Of a stretch of 64,000 nucleotides of DNA, positions 24,956 through 34,392 are shown piece by piece (positions within the stretch are counted from its first letter, which is position 1; each line of letters begins with the position of its first letter). A program made the position numbers and the translations under genes. Under the pieces are notes generated by a model that was not told where the DNA came from, ran no database searches, and worked only from the letters and a program-made list of their open reading frames with translations. This DNA comes from GCA-2720865 sp047630275. Its GTDB lineage: Bacteria; Bdellovibrionota; Bacteriovoracia; Bacteriovoracales; Bacteriovoracaceae. Where the stretch lies: assembly GCA_047630275.1 (NCBI GenBank), contig JBLHVN010000001.1, positions 372,001 to 436,000 on the forward strand, in the 5' to 3' direction.

Positions 24956-26211
24956 TTATATACCGGAAATTCCTTACAGAGGTCTTGTACCTCAGTTCTT
25001 ATGGTCTTCAAAACATCCGCATTGTCTTTGTTTTTTATGGCTTCGACAATCCACTCTGCAATCTTTCCCATATGCTGAACATCGAGCCCTCGGGTGGTTA
25101 TTGCTGGAGTTCCAATACGAATTCCAGAGGTTACAAATGGTGAGCGTGAGTCTCCTGGAATCATATTCTTATTTGAAGTAATAGCAGCTTCTTCTAAGAT
25201 CTTCTCAGCCTCTTTGCCGGTAACACCTAGGCTATCTGTCTTAAGTAAAATTAAATGGTTATCTGTTCCGCCTGAAACAATCCCAACACCTTTAGCTTGT
25301 AGGCTCTCAGAAAGGGCCTTGGCATTTTCAATAACCTTTGTTTGATACTCTTTGTATTCAGGCTGAAGAGCTTCTTTAAAAGCAATCGCTTTAGCAGCGA
25401 TGACGTGCTCAAGTGGTCCACCCTGAATTCCAGGAAAGACGTTGAAGTTAACTTTCTTAGCGAGCTCTTCGTCAGTGGTTAAAATAATTCCGCCTCGTGG
25501 GCCTCTTAGAGTTTTATGTGTTGTTGAAGTAACAAAGTGAGCATGAGGAACAGGAGAGTCATGTACACCTGCCGCCACAAGTCCAGCGATATGGGCCATA
25601 TCTACCATAAGGTAAGCCCCTACACTGTCTGCGATCTCTCTAAACTTAGCAAAGTCTAGTGCTCTTGGGTAAGCAGAAGCCCCAGCCACGATCATCTTTG
25701 GTTTTTCTTTTTTAGCAACTTCGGCTAGGTGAGCATAATCGATTGTTTCTGATTTCTCATCAAGTCCATAGCTGACAATATCAAAGAGCTTTCCTGAGAA
25801 GTTAACAGGAGAGCCATGAGTTAAGTGACCACCTTGAGAAAGATCCATTCCAAGAACTTTATCCCCTGGACTTAGCACTGAGAAGTAAACGGCCATATTG
25901 GCCTGGGATCCTGAGTGGGGCTGAACGTTAGCGAACTTTGCACCAAAGAGCTTACATACTCTATCGATGGCAAGTTGCTCGACAGTATCTACAAATTCAC
26001 AACCACCGTAGTATCTTTTCTTCGGAAGGCCTTCGGCGTACTTATTTGTAAGAATAGTTCCTTGGGCTTCCATGACCGCTGGAGAAGCATAATTCTCTGA
26101 GGCAATAAGCTCTAATCCAAGCTCTTGTCTTGTCCTTTCTTTTTCAACAAGCTCCGCAATTTCAGAGTCCATTGTCTTCATGTCTTTAGAGTCTTGATGA
26201 AACCATGTCAT
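24952..26211 (-). CDS. glyA: Serine hydroxymethyltransferase
   Basis: This 419-residue PLP enzyme interconverts serine and glycine with tetrahydrofolate. The Schiff-base lysine is Lys233 in TSTTHKTLRGPRGG. Other landmarks are YAEGLPKKRYYGGC, PHSGSQANMAVY and the C-terminal SPFVTSGIRIGTPA. Length is normal. It is followed 4 bp into nrdR, and preceded by fabF with a 2-bp gap. Confidence 0.98.
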   Translation of the reverse strand: MTWFHQDSKDMKTMDSEIAELVEKERTRQELGLELIASENYASPAVMEAQGTILTNKYAEGLPKKRYYGGCEFVDTVEQLAIDRVCKLFGAKFANVQPHSGSQANMAVYFSVLSPGDKVLGMDLSQGGHLTHGSPVNFSGKLFDIVSYGLDEKSETIDYAHLAEVAKKEKPKMIVAGASAYPRALDFAKFREIADSVGAYLMVDMAHIAGLVAAGVHDSPVPHAHFVTSTTHKTLRGPRGGIILTTDEELAKKVNFNVFPGIQGGPLEHVIAAKAIAFKEALQPEYKEYQTKVIENAKALSESLQAKGVGIVSGGTDNHLILLKTDSLGVTGKEAEKILEEAAITSNKNMIPGDSRSPFVTSGIRIGTPAITTRGLDVQHMGKIAEWIVEAIKNKDNADVLKTIRTEVQDLCKEFPVYK

Positions 26212-26213
26212 GC

Positions 26214-27470
26214 TTAATCTCCTAGATATTTTTTTACAATAAGGGTTGAATTTGTTCCGCCGAAGCCAAAAGAATTGTTAAGACCATATTCAAGATCTGC
26301 TTTTATACTCTTGTTAGGAACATAATTAAGATCGCATTCAGGGTCTTGGTTCTCTAGGTTAATTGTCGGAGGAATGATTCCTTCATGAAGCGCTTTAATA
26401 GTCATGATACTTTCAATTCCACCAGCAGCACCAAGAAGGTGACCAGTCATTGATTTAGTAGAACTAACCTTTAAATCAAAAGCATGTTTTCCAAAAGTTT
26501 TCTTAATGGCTTTTGTTTCAGCAATATCTCCAAGAGGAGTCGAAGTTCCGTGAGCGTTGATATAACCTACTTGCTCTGGAGAGATTCCTGCATAGTCTAA
26601 GGCCATCTTCATACTAGCGCAGGCTCCATCTCCATCTGGATGAGGTGCTGTAATATGATGAGCATCAGAAGTGGCGCCATGGCCTACAACTTCAGCATAT
26701 ATTCTTGCCCCGCGGGCTTTTGCTTTTTCATAGTTTTCAAAGACTAAAAGACCAGCGCCTTCGCCCATAACAAAACCATCACGTCCTGTATCAAAAGGTC
26801 TAGATGCTCTTTCAGGTTCATCATTTCTTCTTGATAAAGCCTTCATATTGGTAAAGCCCCAAAGAGGAGTATCAACAATAACTCCCTCAGCCCCACCAGT
26901 AACGACAACGTCTTGTCTTCCTGATTCAATATCATAAGCAGCCGCGCTGATAGCGTGACTAGCTGAAGCGCAAGCAGAAGCGATGGTGTAGTTAACACCT
27001 TTAATTCCGTGAAGAATACTTAAGAGGCCTGAGGCCATATTAGGAATAATTGAAGGAATGAAAAAAGGAGAGACTCTTCTTGGTCCTTTTTCAAGCCAAG
27101 ACTTGCAAGTGTCTTGGATGAGGGGAAAACCACCCATTCCAACACCTAAGATACAACCAACTTTATAAGGGTCATAGCCCTTTAGGCCGTCTAAAAGGTC
27201 TGCGTCTTTTAGGGCTTCATGACAGGTTTGAACAGCGTAGTGAATAAACTTATCGTAACGAGGTTGCTCACGTTCACTTAAGAGTTCATCAGCAAGACGA
27301 AAGTTCTTAACTTCACCGGCAATCTTGACGGTTAGAGGTTCACTATCAATGTTTTCGATTTTACTAATTCCAGGCTTGCCGGCAATTGCACCCGACCAGA
27401 CATCATTAAGATTATGTCCTAGTCCACACATGGCACCCATGCCAGTAATGACTACTCGGTTTCTTTTCAT
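26214..27470 (-). CDS. fabF: Beta-ketoacyl-ACP synthase II
   Basis: This 418-residue condensing enzyme elongates fatty acids in the type II pathway. The Cys-His-His triad is visible: Cys167 in IASACASASHA, His307 in NAHGTSTPLGD, and His344 in KSMTGHLLGAAGG. Length is typical of FabF. It lies downstream of acpP but beyond a strong terminator (27549-27569), so it may be made by read-through or its own weak promoter. glyA follows by 2 bp. Confidence 0.97.
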   Translation of the reverse strand: MKRNRVVITGMGAMCGLGHNLNDVWSGAIAGKPGISKIENIDSEPLTVKIAGEVKNFRLADELLSEREQPRYDKFIHYAVQTCHEALKDADLLDGLKGYDPYKVGCILGVGMGGFPLIQDTCKSWLEKGPRRVSPFFIPSIIPNMASGLLSILHGIKGVNYTIASACASASHAISAAAYDIESGRQDVVVTGGAEGVIVDTPLWGFTNMKALSRRNDEPERASRPFDTGRDGFVMGEGAGLLVFENYEKAKARGARIYAEVVGHGATSDAHHITAPHPDGDGACASMKMALDYAGISPEQVGYINAHGTSTPLGDIAETKAIKKTFGKHAFDLKVSSTKSMTGHLLGAAGGIESIMTIKALHEGIIPPTINLENQDPECDLNYVPNKSIKADLEYGLNNSFGFGGTNSTLIVKKYLGD

Positions 27471-27548
27471 TGGATTTGTCCTATTTCAGCAGCATCTCCG
27501 AATACTTCGTTTCAACTGAGATCTGAAATACAGGTCATCATGACCATG

Positions 27549-27569
27549 AAAAAAGCCCCGTTCGGGGCT
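27549..27569 (-). terminator. Terminator between acpP and fabF
   Basis: On the minus strand AGCCCCG-AA-CGGGGCT forms a perfect 7-bp stem with a 2-nt core, then TTTTTT. It should end the fabH-fabD-fabG-acpP transcript and lower fabF read-through. Confidence 0.85.
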
Positions 27570-27577
27570 CTCAATTC

Positions 27578-27805
27578 TTATTTCTTTTTTTCTAAATAGG
27601 TAACAACGTCTTGGATATTTTTAAGTCCTTCAGCATCTTCTTCAGGAATCTCAACTCCAAATTCATCTTCCATCTTCATCATTAGCTCAACGATATCTAG
27701 TGAGTCTAAGTTTAAATCATCTACGAAACTCGTCTCTGCTTTAATCTTTGCTAGGTCAATTTTCGTTGCTTCGCTAACGAGTTTAATAACTTTGTCTTCC
27801 ATCAT
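27578..27805 (-). CDS. acpP: Acyl carrier protein
   Basis: This 75-residue acidic protein has the phosphopantetheine-bearing Ser35 in LNLDSLDIVELMMKMEDEFG, the universal acyl carrier signature. The start may be the first or second of two adjacent ATG codons, after GGAG. It carries growing acyl chains for FabD, FabG, FabF and FabH, encoded around it. Confidence 0.97.
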   Translation of the reverse strand: MMEDKVIKLVSEATKIDLAKIKAETSFVDDLNLDSLDIVELMMKMEDEFGVEIPEEDAEGLKNIQDVVTYLEKKK

Positions 27806-27843
27806 TTTCTCCGTGTTTTTTAACTATGAATTTTTATCTTGTT

Positions 27844-28608
27844 TTATATATAAATGCCACCGTCAATTTTAATCACTTCACCTGTAATATACGAGCTAGC
27901 TTTTGAAAGGAGGAAACTAACTAAGTTAGCAACCTCTTGGCAATCACCAAAACGATTTAGTGGTATTTGGCTCAAATAGGCTTCTTTGGCCTTTTCGTTC
28001 AAGGCATCTGTCATATCTGTTTGAATAAAGCCTGGGCATATTGCGTTGCATCTAATGTTGCGGCTGGCCAGTTCTTTAGCATAAGACTTTGTCAGCCCAA
28101 TCAATCCAGCCTTTGAGGCAGAGTATGCTATTTGGCTAGCATTTCCCATAAGACCTACAACTGAAGAAATATTAACCACACTTACGTCTTCGGCTTTTAG
28201 GAAGCTTCTAGAGAGAACCTGAGAGAGCATGATGGCTCCCTTTAGGTTGGTGTCGATGGTTTGGGCCACATCTTCTTCTTTCATTCTTAAAACGATCTGA
28301 TCTTTTGAGATACCAGCGTTGTTAACAAGGCCAGTGATAGCACCATGCTCAGAGATAAAGGCATCAATGGCCTCTTTCATTTGAGCGGTATTAGTGATGT
28401 CAAAAAGAAGGGCCGTAGCATTAGCAGCTCCAGCGCTTTTTAATTCATCTTTTAGAGAATTAGCAGCGTCTTCTTTGCCTTCTCTATAATTAAAAACAAC
28501 ATGGGCTCCTTGAGTGGCAAGGGAGAGGGCCAAGGCCTTTCCGATTCCTCGAGTAGCACCAGTGATTAAGATCTTTTTTTCTTTTAAGTCTTCGTAAGTT
28601 ACGTTCAT
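27844..28608 (-). CDS. fabG: 3-oxoacyl-ACP reductase
   Basis: This 254-residue SDR reduces 3-oxoacyl-ACP with NADPH. It shows ITGATRGIG (cofactor loop), NNAG, catalytic Ser149, Tyr162 and Lys166 (YSASKAG) and the C-terminal YITGEVIKIDGG typical of FabG. Its placement between fabD and acpP supports the specific name. Its start overlaps the fabD stop by 4 bp. Confidence 0.96.
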   Translation of the reverse strand: MNVTYEDLKEKKILITGATRGIGKALALSLATQGAHVVFNYREGKEDAANSLKDELKSAGAANATALLFDITNTAQMKEAIDAFISEHGAITGLVNNAGISKDQIVLRMKEEDVAQTIDTNLKGAIMLSQVLSRSFLKAEDVSVVNISSVVGLMGNASQIAYSASKAGLIGLTKSYAKELASRNIRCNAICPGFIQTDMTDALNEKAKEAYLSQIPLNRFGDCQEVANLVSFLLSKASSYITGEVIKIDGGIYI

Positions 28609-29558
28609 GAGAGTGTTTCCTCTAGTTCGTCAAAAGCGCCTTCTTTATCAAGTGAGATCACTTTTATATTTCTATTAATCTTTCTCAAGAGCCCCATTAA
28701 GACTCTTCCGGGACCTACTTCTAAAACCAAAGTATCATCTGCCAATGCTTTAATACTTTGAGTCCATAAAACAGATCCAGCTACTTGCTTGAAAAGGTTT
28801 TCTCTTATGACATTTGCCTCAGTTCCAACTCCATATTCCTTGGCATCTATATTAGCTACGTAAGGAATCTTGTTGGGGTTAAACTCAATAGTTTCAAGGT
28901 GGGCCTTAAGGCTCTTTGCCGCTGGCTCCATGAGGCTTGAATGAAAGGGAGCTGAAACATTAAGTTCAATGGCCCTATAAGCTTCTTTATAATTATCTCC
29001 GATCCATTTAACAGCAAGATCACAGGCACTAGAATGACCAGAGATGACAATCTGATTGGGTTCATTAAAGTTTGCTGGCATGACTTGTTCTGATTCAGAT
29101 GAGCAAGCAGCGCAGGCCTTTATAATGATTTCTTCAGGAACCTTCATGATGGCGTACATCTTACCTTTTCCCGAAGGAACGGCTTCTTGCATGTACTTTC
29201 CACGAAGGTGAACGGCTTTGATGGCATCTTCAAACTTAATGGCATCAGTTGCTACGAGAGCGGCGTATTCACCAACACTATGACCTAAAACGCGGTCAAT
29301 TTTTATTCCTTTATTATCTAAGACTTCTTTTGCTTTTTGAAACAAAGCAATAGAGTGGGTAAGGATAGCCGGCTGAGTATTTTTAGTAAGGGTAAGATCA
29401 GCATCAGGACCTTCAAGCATGATCTTAGAGATGCTATAGCCTAAAGCAGAATTAGCCTTTTCTAGATAATCATAAGATGAATGCCCCTCTAGTTGAGACC
29501 CCATTCCTATGTACTGAGAGCCTTGACCAGGAAAAACAAGAGTTACTGATTTTGTCAT
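28605..29558 (-). CDS. fabD: Malonyl-CoA:ACP transacylase
   Basis: This 317-residue enzyme loads malonyl onto ACP. The Ser-His pair is Ser94 in GHSVGEYAA and His206 in APFHSSLM; the start FPGQGSQYIGMG forms the oxyanion-hole region. Length is normal. It lies 9 bp after fabH and overlaps fabG by 4 bp. Confidence 0.97.
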   Translation of the reverse strand: MTKSVTLVFPGQGSQYIGMGSQLEGHSSYDYLEKANSALGYSISKIMLEGPDADLTLTKNTQPAILTHSIALFQKAKEVLDNKGIKIDRVLGHSVGEYAALVATDAIKFEDAIKAVHLRGKYMQEAVPSGKGKMYAIMKVPEEIIIKACAACSSESEQVMPANFNEPNQIVISGHSSACDLAVKWIGDNYKEAYRAIELNVSAPFHSSLMEPAAKSLKAHLETIEFNPNKIPYVANIDAKEYGVGTEANVIRENLFKQVAGSVLWTQSIKALADDTLVLEVGPGRVLMGLLRKINRNIKVISLDKEGAFDELEETLS

Positions 29559-29567
29559 AAAAATTCC

Positions 29568-30563
29568 TTAGTATCTAAGTAAAGTGGCACCAGAAGTAAG
29601 GCCCGCACCAAAGGCGTCAAATAAAACAAGATCACCTCGTTTAATCTTTCCTTCCTTAATGGCCTCGTAAAAAGCAATAGGAATTGTCGCTGCTGAAGTA
29701 TTTCCGTATTTGCCAATGTTAACGATAACCTTCTCATCAGGAATGCCAAGTAACTTTCCAGTGGTTTCTATGATTCTGATATTGGCTTGATGAGGAACTA
29801 ACCAATCAATCTCTTCCATGCTGACGCCAGCTTTTTCCATAACTATCTTAGCGTTATCGGCAAGAGTTCTCGTTGCGACCTTAAACATGTCGCGTCCCTT
29901 CATCTGCATAAAATGTGTTCTTTCTTCTAAATGCGATTTTTGAATAGGTTCAACTGATCCACCAACAGGTTGATCAAAGAACTCAGCTCCCGTTCCATCA
30001 GCACCTAGGATACCTGATAAGACTTCTGATTGATCATCTTCATCATTTCTTCCAATGATAGCAGCTCCGCAACCATCACCAAAAAGAATACAAATGCTTC
30101 TGTCTTCCCAGTTTACTTCACGGCTTAACATCTCCGATCCAACCACAAGAACATTCTTAACCATTCCTGTCTTAATCATTGAGTCGGCCATGTTGATTCC
30201 GTAAACAAATCCAGAGCAAGCAGCAGCGATATCTAGGGCCGCACACTTGTTAGTGATGCCTAATTTCGTTTGAAGAATACAGGCGCTGTTAGGAAGTTTC
30301 GCATCCGGTGTAACAGAGGCAAAGAGAATCATATCAATATCATTAGGCTCAAGCTTTGCTTCAGCTAAGCAATCCTTAGCAGCATTAAGGGCCATGTCAG
30401 TGGGGAATTCTCCACCTTCAGTTGAGCAGATCCTTCTTTCTCGGATACCTGTTCTCGTAAAAATCCATTCATCATTTGTTTCTACTGTTTTAGATAAGTC
30501 ATCATTAGTCATGACTTTTTTAGGTAAGTAGATACCGGTGCCTTTGATCTTTGATTTATACAT
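29568..30563 (-). CDS. fabH: 3-oxoacyl-ACP synthase III
   Basis: I prefer ATG at 30561-30563 (MYKSKIKGTG); an in-frame TTG two codons upstream is possible. The 331-residue enzyme starts fatty-acid synthesis by condensing acetyl-CoA with malonyl-ACP. The triad is Cys116 in AAACSGFVYG, His258 in VPHQANIRI and Asn288 in GKYGNTSAA. It is first in the fabH-D-G-acpP run, 153 bp after rpmF with a terminator between, so it likely has its own promoter. The usual plsX partner is missing here. Confidence 0.97.
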   Translation of the reverse strand: MYKSKIKGTGIYLPKKVMTNDDLSKTVETNDEWIFTRTGIRERRICSTEGGEFPTDMALNAAKDCLAEAKLEPNDIDMILFASVTPDAKLPNSACILQTKLGITNKCAALDIAAACSGFVYGINMADSMIKTGMVKNVLVVGSEMLSREVNWEDRSICILFGDGCGAAIIGRNDEDDQSEVLSGILGADGTGAEFFDQPVGGSVEPIQKSHLEERTHFMQMKGRDMFKVATRTLADNAKIVMEKAGVSMEEIDWLVPHQANIRIIETTGKLLGIPDEKVIVNIGKYGNTSAATIPIAFYEAIKEGKIKRGDLVLFDAFGAGLTSGATLLRY

Positions 30564-30630
30564 ATTCAACGTCCGTTTTTGTTTAAGGCACTTATACAGC
30601 TTTCTTTTAAAAAGTGTTTATGAAGTGCAT

Positions 30631-30675
30631 AAAAAAACCCTTAATTCTAACGAATATTTCGTCAGGATTAAGGGT
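30631..30675 (-). terminator. Intrinsic terminator of rpmF
   Basis: ACCCTTAAT (30637-30645) pairs with ATTAAGGGT (30667-30675), with a smaller ACGAA-TAT-TTCGT hairpin inside. On the minus strand seven T follow. It separates rpmF from the fab genes. Confidence 0.85.
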
Positions 30676-30715
30676 AGGATGTATTCTTTTGAATTCGAAC
30701 TATTTTGGCAAGAAT

Positions 30716-30928
30716 TTATTCTTCGCCTTCGTCCTCTTCACGATCAGCCTTTGTTTCAAAGATCTTTTTCCCTTTGTAGTAACCAGAAGGAGTGATGCAA
30801 TGTCTCTTAGTTAACTCACCAGAGGTTGGATCAGTGATCGTGTTTACGTTGTCATATAATTTATGGTGTTGCCCCGCACGTCTTAGACCTTTACGAGAAA
30901 CACTGGTTTTTTTCTTAGGAACTGCCAT
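30716..30928 (-). CDS. rpmF: 50S ribosomal protein L32
   Basis: This 70-residue basic protein starts MAVPKKKTSVSRKGLRRAGQ, the clear L32 opening, with a GGAG site before the ATG. It lacks the zinc-binding cysteine pairs of some L32 forms (only one Cys, in KRHCITPSGYY), so it is a C-minus type. The C-terminal tail is acidic (DREEDEGEE), longer than usual. A terminator follows. Confidence 0.95.
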   Translation of the reverse strand: MAVPKKKTSVSRKGLRRAGQHHKLYDNVNTITDPTSGELTKRHCITPSGYYKGKKIFETKADREEDEGEE

Positions 30929-31066
30929 TTTTTACTCCACTTTCAGTAATATGAATCACGTATCATTACGTTATTGCACATAGGAAGTAAAGCATTGGAT
31001 CGATGATCAGGGAAAATTGCGCTTCGCGTATGGTCGCTAATGAGGATTGAAAACTAGAATAGAAGG

Positions 31067-31585
31067 ATGAAAATATTGCTATGCGGCTTCATGGGTTCGG
31101 GAAAAACAACGATTTTTAAACGACTTATGGAGAATTCTCCCAAAGTTTCTGGCTTTGATCTAGATGATTTAGTCCAAGAAAAGATTTCTTTAGATGGAGA
31201 AGATTTAGGCCAGGCTATTGAACGAGTTGGCTTTGAAGAGTTCAGATTAGTAGAAAGGGCTCTTTTGATTGAAAAACTCAAAGAACAAGGCAATGTTTTG
31301 ATCTCTTTGGGGGGAGGAAGTCTTTCGCCCGAGGTTCTAGAGATCATTTCTAAAGATCAAGATATTAAGCTGATCTGGCTGAAGACAGACTTTGAAACCT
31401 GTTGGGAGAGGATATCAGGCTCTAAGAATAGGCCCTTAGTTAAGAAAGGGAAGGATTTTCTCAAGAAGCTCTTCTTAGAAAGAGAATCCATATATTGCAG
31501 CGCAGATATTGTCTTGAACATTGAGGCTCAGCAAAGGATCACATGCTTCGAAGAATTAGACGATGAGTGCCAAGTTAAGGCATAA
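31067..31585 (+). CDS. aroK: Shikimate kinase
   Basis: This 172-residue kinase makes shikimate 3-phosphate for aromatic amino acids. It has Walker A GFMGSGKTT (7-15), the shikimate-binding FDLDDLV (30-36) and EEFRLVER, the glycine-rich LISLGGGSLS and the lid arginine in NRPLV. No other aro gene is adjacent. It begins a co-directional run with the gene at 31622 and alr. A GC-rich motif shared with two other upstream regions lies about 35 bp before the start. Confidence 0.93.
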   Translation: MKILLCGFMGSGKTTIFKRLMENSPKVSGFDLDDLVQEKISLDGEDLGQAIERVGFEEFRLVERALLIEKLKEQGNVLISLGGGSLSPEVLEIISKDQDIKLIWLKTDFETCWERISGSKNRPLVKKGKDFLKKLFLERESIYCSADIVLNIEAQQRITCFEELDDECQVKA

Positions 31586-31621
31586 TTTTGACTGAGACAG
31601 GAAGTCTTACTAGGAGTTATT

Positions 31622-33127
31622 ATGCGAAGCATTGATCATAGAACAAAAACCGAAAAGGCGCCTTTATCTATCGCTCTTCTCATGGAAGATATTTCTGAAG
31701 CAAAAGAGATCTCTGATATCTTGAGAAAAACCGGAGTTCTTCCTTATATCTATCAAGACCTAAAAACATTTTGGTTTGAAACCCTAGAGAAGATTCCTTC
31801 ACTTTGTATCATCGATGTAAAGATGATGACTGAGGGAGAACTTCTTTTAAAGAATCATCCCTACATAAAAAATGAACAATTACCTTTAGCCTTTTATCAT
31901 AGAAAAGAAACAGAGCCTCTTTTGTATTCAACTTATGAGATCTTTAACTTTGGTACTGTTAATAAAGAACAGAGCTTGAAAGGGCAGTTGAAGTCACTTC
32001 TTAGACGTTTTAATAAGATGAGAACGACTGAAGAAGAAAAACTAAACTTAAATATTGAAAATAAAAAACTCTCGAATCAAGTTGGGAGGATTGTCGCTTC
32101 TCATGAAAAAGGTCGCGAGAATGAATTCTACGATCAGCTCTTAAAATCAATAGTTGGACGATTAGAGATTCAGAAAAAGGCAGAGGACTTCTATTCCGCA
32201 GCAGAAGTAGTTCTATCTTCAGTTAAGGAAATAAAACAATTCTCTATTTTAGAATTAAGTCATAATGCTCAAAAACTAGTTTCTCCAAAACTCTTTCATT
32301 CTAAATTTTGTCATGTTCCTAGTCTTTGGCTAGGTCAGACTTCAAATAATGGGATTGAATTTTTCGCTCAAAACATGGCTTCACAAGTCGTTCTTGACCT
32401 AATGGGCGGAGATATTATGTCTCTTAATATTAGAGATAGAGATGATAATCCGAAGCTTATTATTTTCGTAAAAGTAGATGACCAAGATTTCTTAACCAAT
32501 TTTGATTGGGAGTTACTGGAAAGATACTTAAGTGGGTATTTATGCCACTTCTTATGGAAGCAGGACTCATTCCTAGAAAAAGATGAAACGATTTGGAACC
32601 CGTGGCAATTGTTCTCAAAATTAGACCAAGTTAGGTTTGGAAAACTAAATTCTGATCCTGATGTTTCTGAAAAGAATAAATGGGAAGATGAGTACACTCT
32701 TCTTGATATTGATTTTTCGAATTTAATTGGTCTTGTTAGAGAAAAAAAATTAGTTCGCTTTTATTGGAATCAATTCTTTCAAGAGTTCTTTAGCCGCATG
32801 ATCAATCAAAAGAAAATGGACGCAAAGATCTGTCCCATTGGCGTTGAACATGTAGGGCTTCTCGTCCGTACTGAAGAGGCCATGAAAGTCATGAATGACG
32901 TGAAAGCCTTTGCTTTAAGGTACCCTTATTGGCGCTACTTTGAAGACGCCGACATCATTCTTTCAAGAAATATGAAGCCTGAAGTTAAGATGATTCCGTT
33001 GTCAAAAGATGCCTATATGAACTTCTTAGACAGCTTAGAAATAGATGAAGACTTTGATTTTGCAAAGCCATTAAGCCTGGAAGAAAAGCCAAAGATCTGG
33101 AGACCAGCTCCGAGGTTAGACGCTTAG
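31622..33127 (+). CDS. REC-like N-terminal protein of unknown function
   Basis: This 501-residue cytosolic protein begins with a region that folds like a receiver domain (SIALLMEDISEAKEIS ... SLCIIDVKMM) with an Asp at the phospho-acceptor place, but the acidic pocket is reduced. A coiled-coil linker (about 135-165) follows, then a long region without a family I recognise; part (about 180-300) could be GAF-like. It may be a signalling scaffold. It lies 36 bp after aroK and 3 bp before alr, so it is probably co-transcribed with both. Confidence 0.6.
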   Translation: MRSIDHRTKTEKAPLSIALLMEDISEAKEISDILRKTGVLPYIYQDLKTFWFETLEKIPSLCIIDVKMMTEGELLLKNHPYIKNEQLPLAFYHRKETEPLLYSTYEIFNFGTVNKEQSLKGQLKSLLRRFNKMRTTEEEKLNLNIENKKLSNQVGRIVASHEKGRENEFYDQLLKSIVGRLEIQKKAEDFYSAAEVVLSSVKEIKQFSILELSHNAQKLVSPKLFHSKFCHVPSLWLGQTSNNGIEFFAQNMASQVVLDLMGGDIMSLNIRDRDDNPKLIIFVKVDDQDFLTNFDWELLERYLSGYLCHFLWKQDSFLEKDETIWNPWQLFSKLDQVRFGKLNSDPDVSEKNKWEDEYTLLDIDFSNLIGLVREKKLVRFYWNQFFQEFFSRMINQKKMDAKICPIGVEHVGLLVRTEEAMKVMNDVKAFALRYPYWRYFEDADIILSRNMKPEVKMIPLSKDAYMNFLDSLEIDEDFDFAKPLSLEEKPKIWRPAPRLDA

Positions 33128-33130
33128 TAA

Positions 33131-34246
33131 ATGAGATTTAAAACGGAACTCAATGTTAACCTTTCAGTCTTAGAAAGAAATTTTCAAAAGCTATCGAAAA
33201 TAATTAAAGGAAATGAAATCATCTTTATGGTTAAGGCCAATGCCTATGGGCATGGCCTTGTCAGCACGACCCGCTTTGCCAATGAAGCTATTGGCATTAA
33301 AGAATTTGGTTTGGCTTCATTAGGGGAAGCTGTGAAGCTTCGGACTGAATTGCCAGCTTTAGAATTCGAAGCCAGTGTTTTTTCTGAACTACAGTTTGGT
33401 AATGATGATCTTCGAGAGCTGTATCAGAGCCATCGAATCATCCCTGTCATTTCTGATCTGGTCGATTTAGAAATATTTCTAAAAGACCCAGGGTTTAAAA
33501 ACTTTCCTTTAAGGCTACATTTTAATACTGGCATGAATAGGCTAGGTGTTGAGATGGATCAAATTGAAAAAGTAATTGATCTTTTGAAAAAAAATGGAAG
33601 AAAGTCGATTGATCATTTGATGACACACTTTGCTTGTGCGGCAAATTCTATGAAGACAAATTCTCATAATAAAAGACAGATTAAAAACTGGGAAAACTTA
33701 AAGTCTTCTTTCAAAGGAAGTGGAGTCACTCTTAGCCAAACCTCAATCTCAAACTCAGGTGCTCTTGAGCAAGGAGTTGGTCTTGATGAGTCCCATGTAA
33801 GGCCTGGGCTTATGCTTTATGGGCCGAGTTCATTGATACCACCTATTAGAGATCAATCCCTCTGGATGGGAGAAAATATCTCTACTCTCAAAACGGAAGT
33901 CTTAAAAGTATTCAAAGTGGATAGGGGACAACCTGTAGGGTATGGGGCAACTCCAAGTCCTGAAGCTGGAGAAGTTGCTGTCATCGCTTTAGGTTATGGA
34001 GATGGCTTTCAAACTTCTTATCAAAGCTCTCATATCGCGAAGGGCAGAGTGCTTGGGCGGGTAAACATGGATATGGCCCAAGTCTTTTTCGAGGGTCATT
34101 GCCCCTATAAAAAGGGGGATGAGTTTCAGGTCTGGAATCATGAACAAAGCTCTGTGATGGACCTTTCAGATGAATCTGGTAATACGCCCTATACTCTATT
34201 TTGCTCCTTAACTGAGCGAGTCCCTAGAACATATTCGAGGTCTTAA
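33131..34246 (+). CDS. alr: Alanine racemase
   Basis: This 371-residue PLP enzyme makes D-alanine for peptidoglycan. The PLP lysine is Lys35 in MVKANAYGHG; the second catalytic base is Tyr271 in PVGYGATPS; VRPGLMLYG and GYGDGF match the conserved core. Length is typical. It follows the upstream gene by 3 bp. Confidence 0.95.
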   Translation: MRFKTELNVNLSVLERNFQKLSKIIKGNEIIFMVKANAYGHGLVSTTRFANEAIGIKEFGLASLGEAVKLRTELPALEFEASVFSELQFGNDDLRELYQSHRIIPVISDLVDLEIFLKDPGFKNFPLRLHFNTGMNRLGVEMDQIEKVIDLLKKNGRKSIDHLMTHFACAANSMKTNSHNKRQIKNWENLKSSFKGSGVTLSQTSISNSGALEQGVGLDESHVRPGLMLYGPSSLIPPIRDQSLWMGENISTLKTEVLKVFKVDRGQPVGYGATPSPEAGEVAVIALGYGDGFQTSYQSSHIAKGRVLGRVNMDMAQVFFEGHCPYKKGDEFQVWNHEQSSVMDLSDESGNTPYTLFCSLTERVPRTYSRS

Positions 34247-34392
34247 ACTCGAGTTCTTTCCTCTGCTATTGTTTTAGAAGAAATACTTGAATCTATAGCA
34301 AAATATTCAAGGACCATGTAAACTTAGAACAGGCTAAATGCTTAGATTTAAACATAAAAACTCGCTTTTATAAGAAGCGCCCTTTTATAGAT

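Noticed and set aside
27475..27577. Riboswitch or leader between acpP and fabF
   Set aside because: Only a simple terminator hairpin is visible; no known riboswitch consensus.
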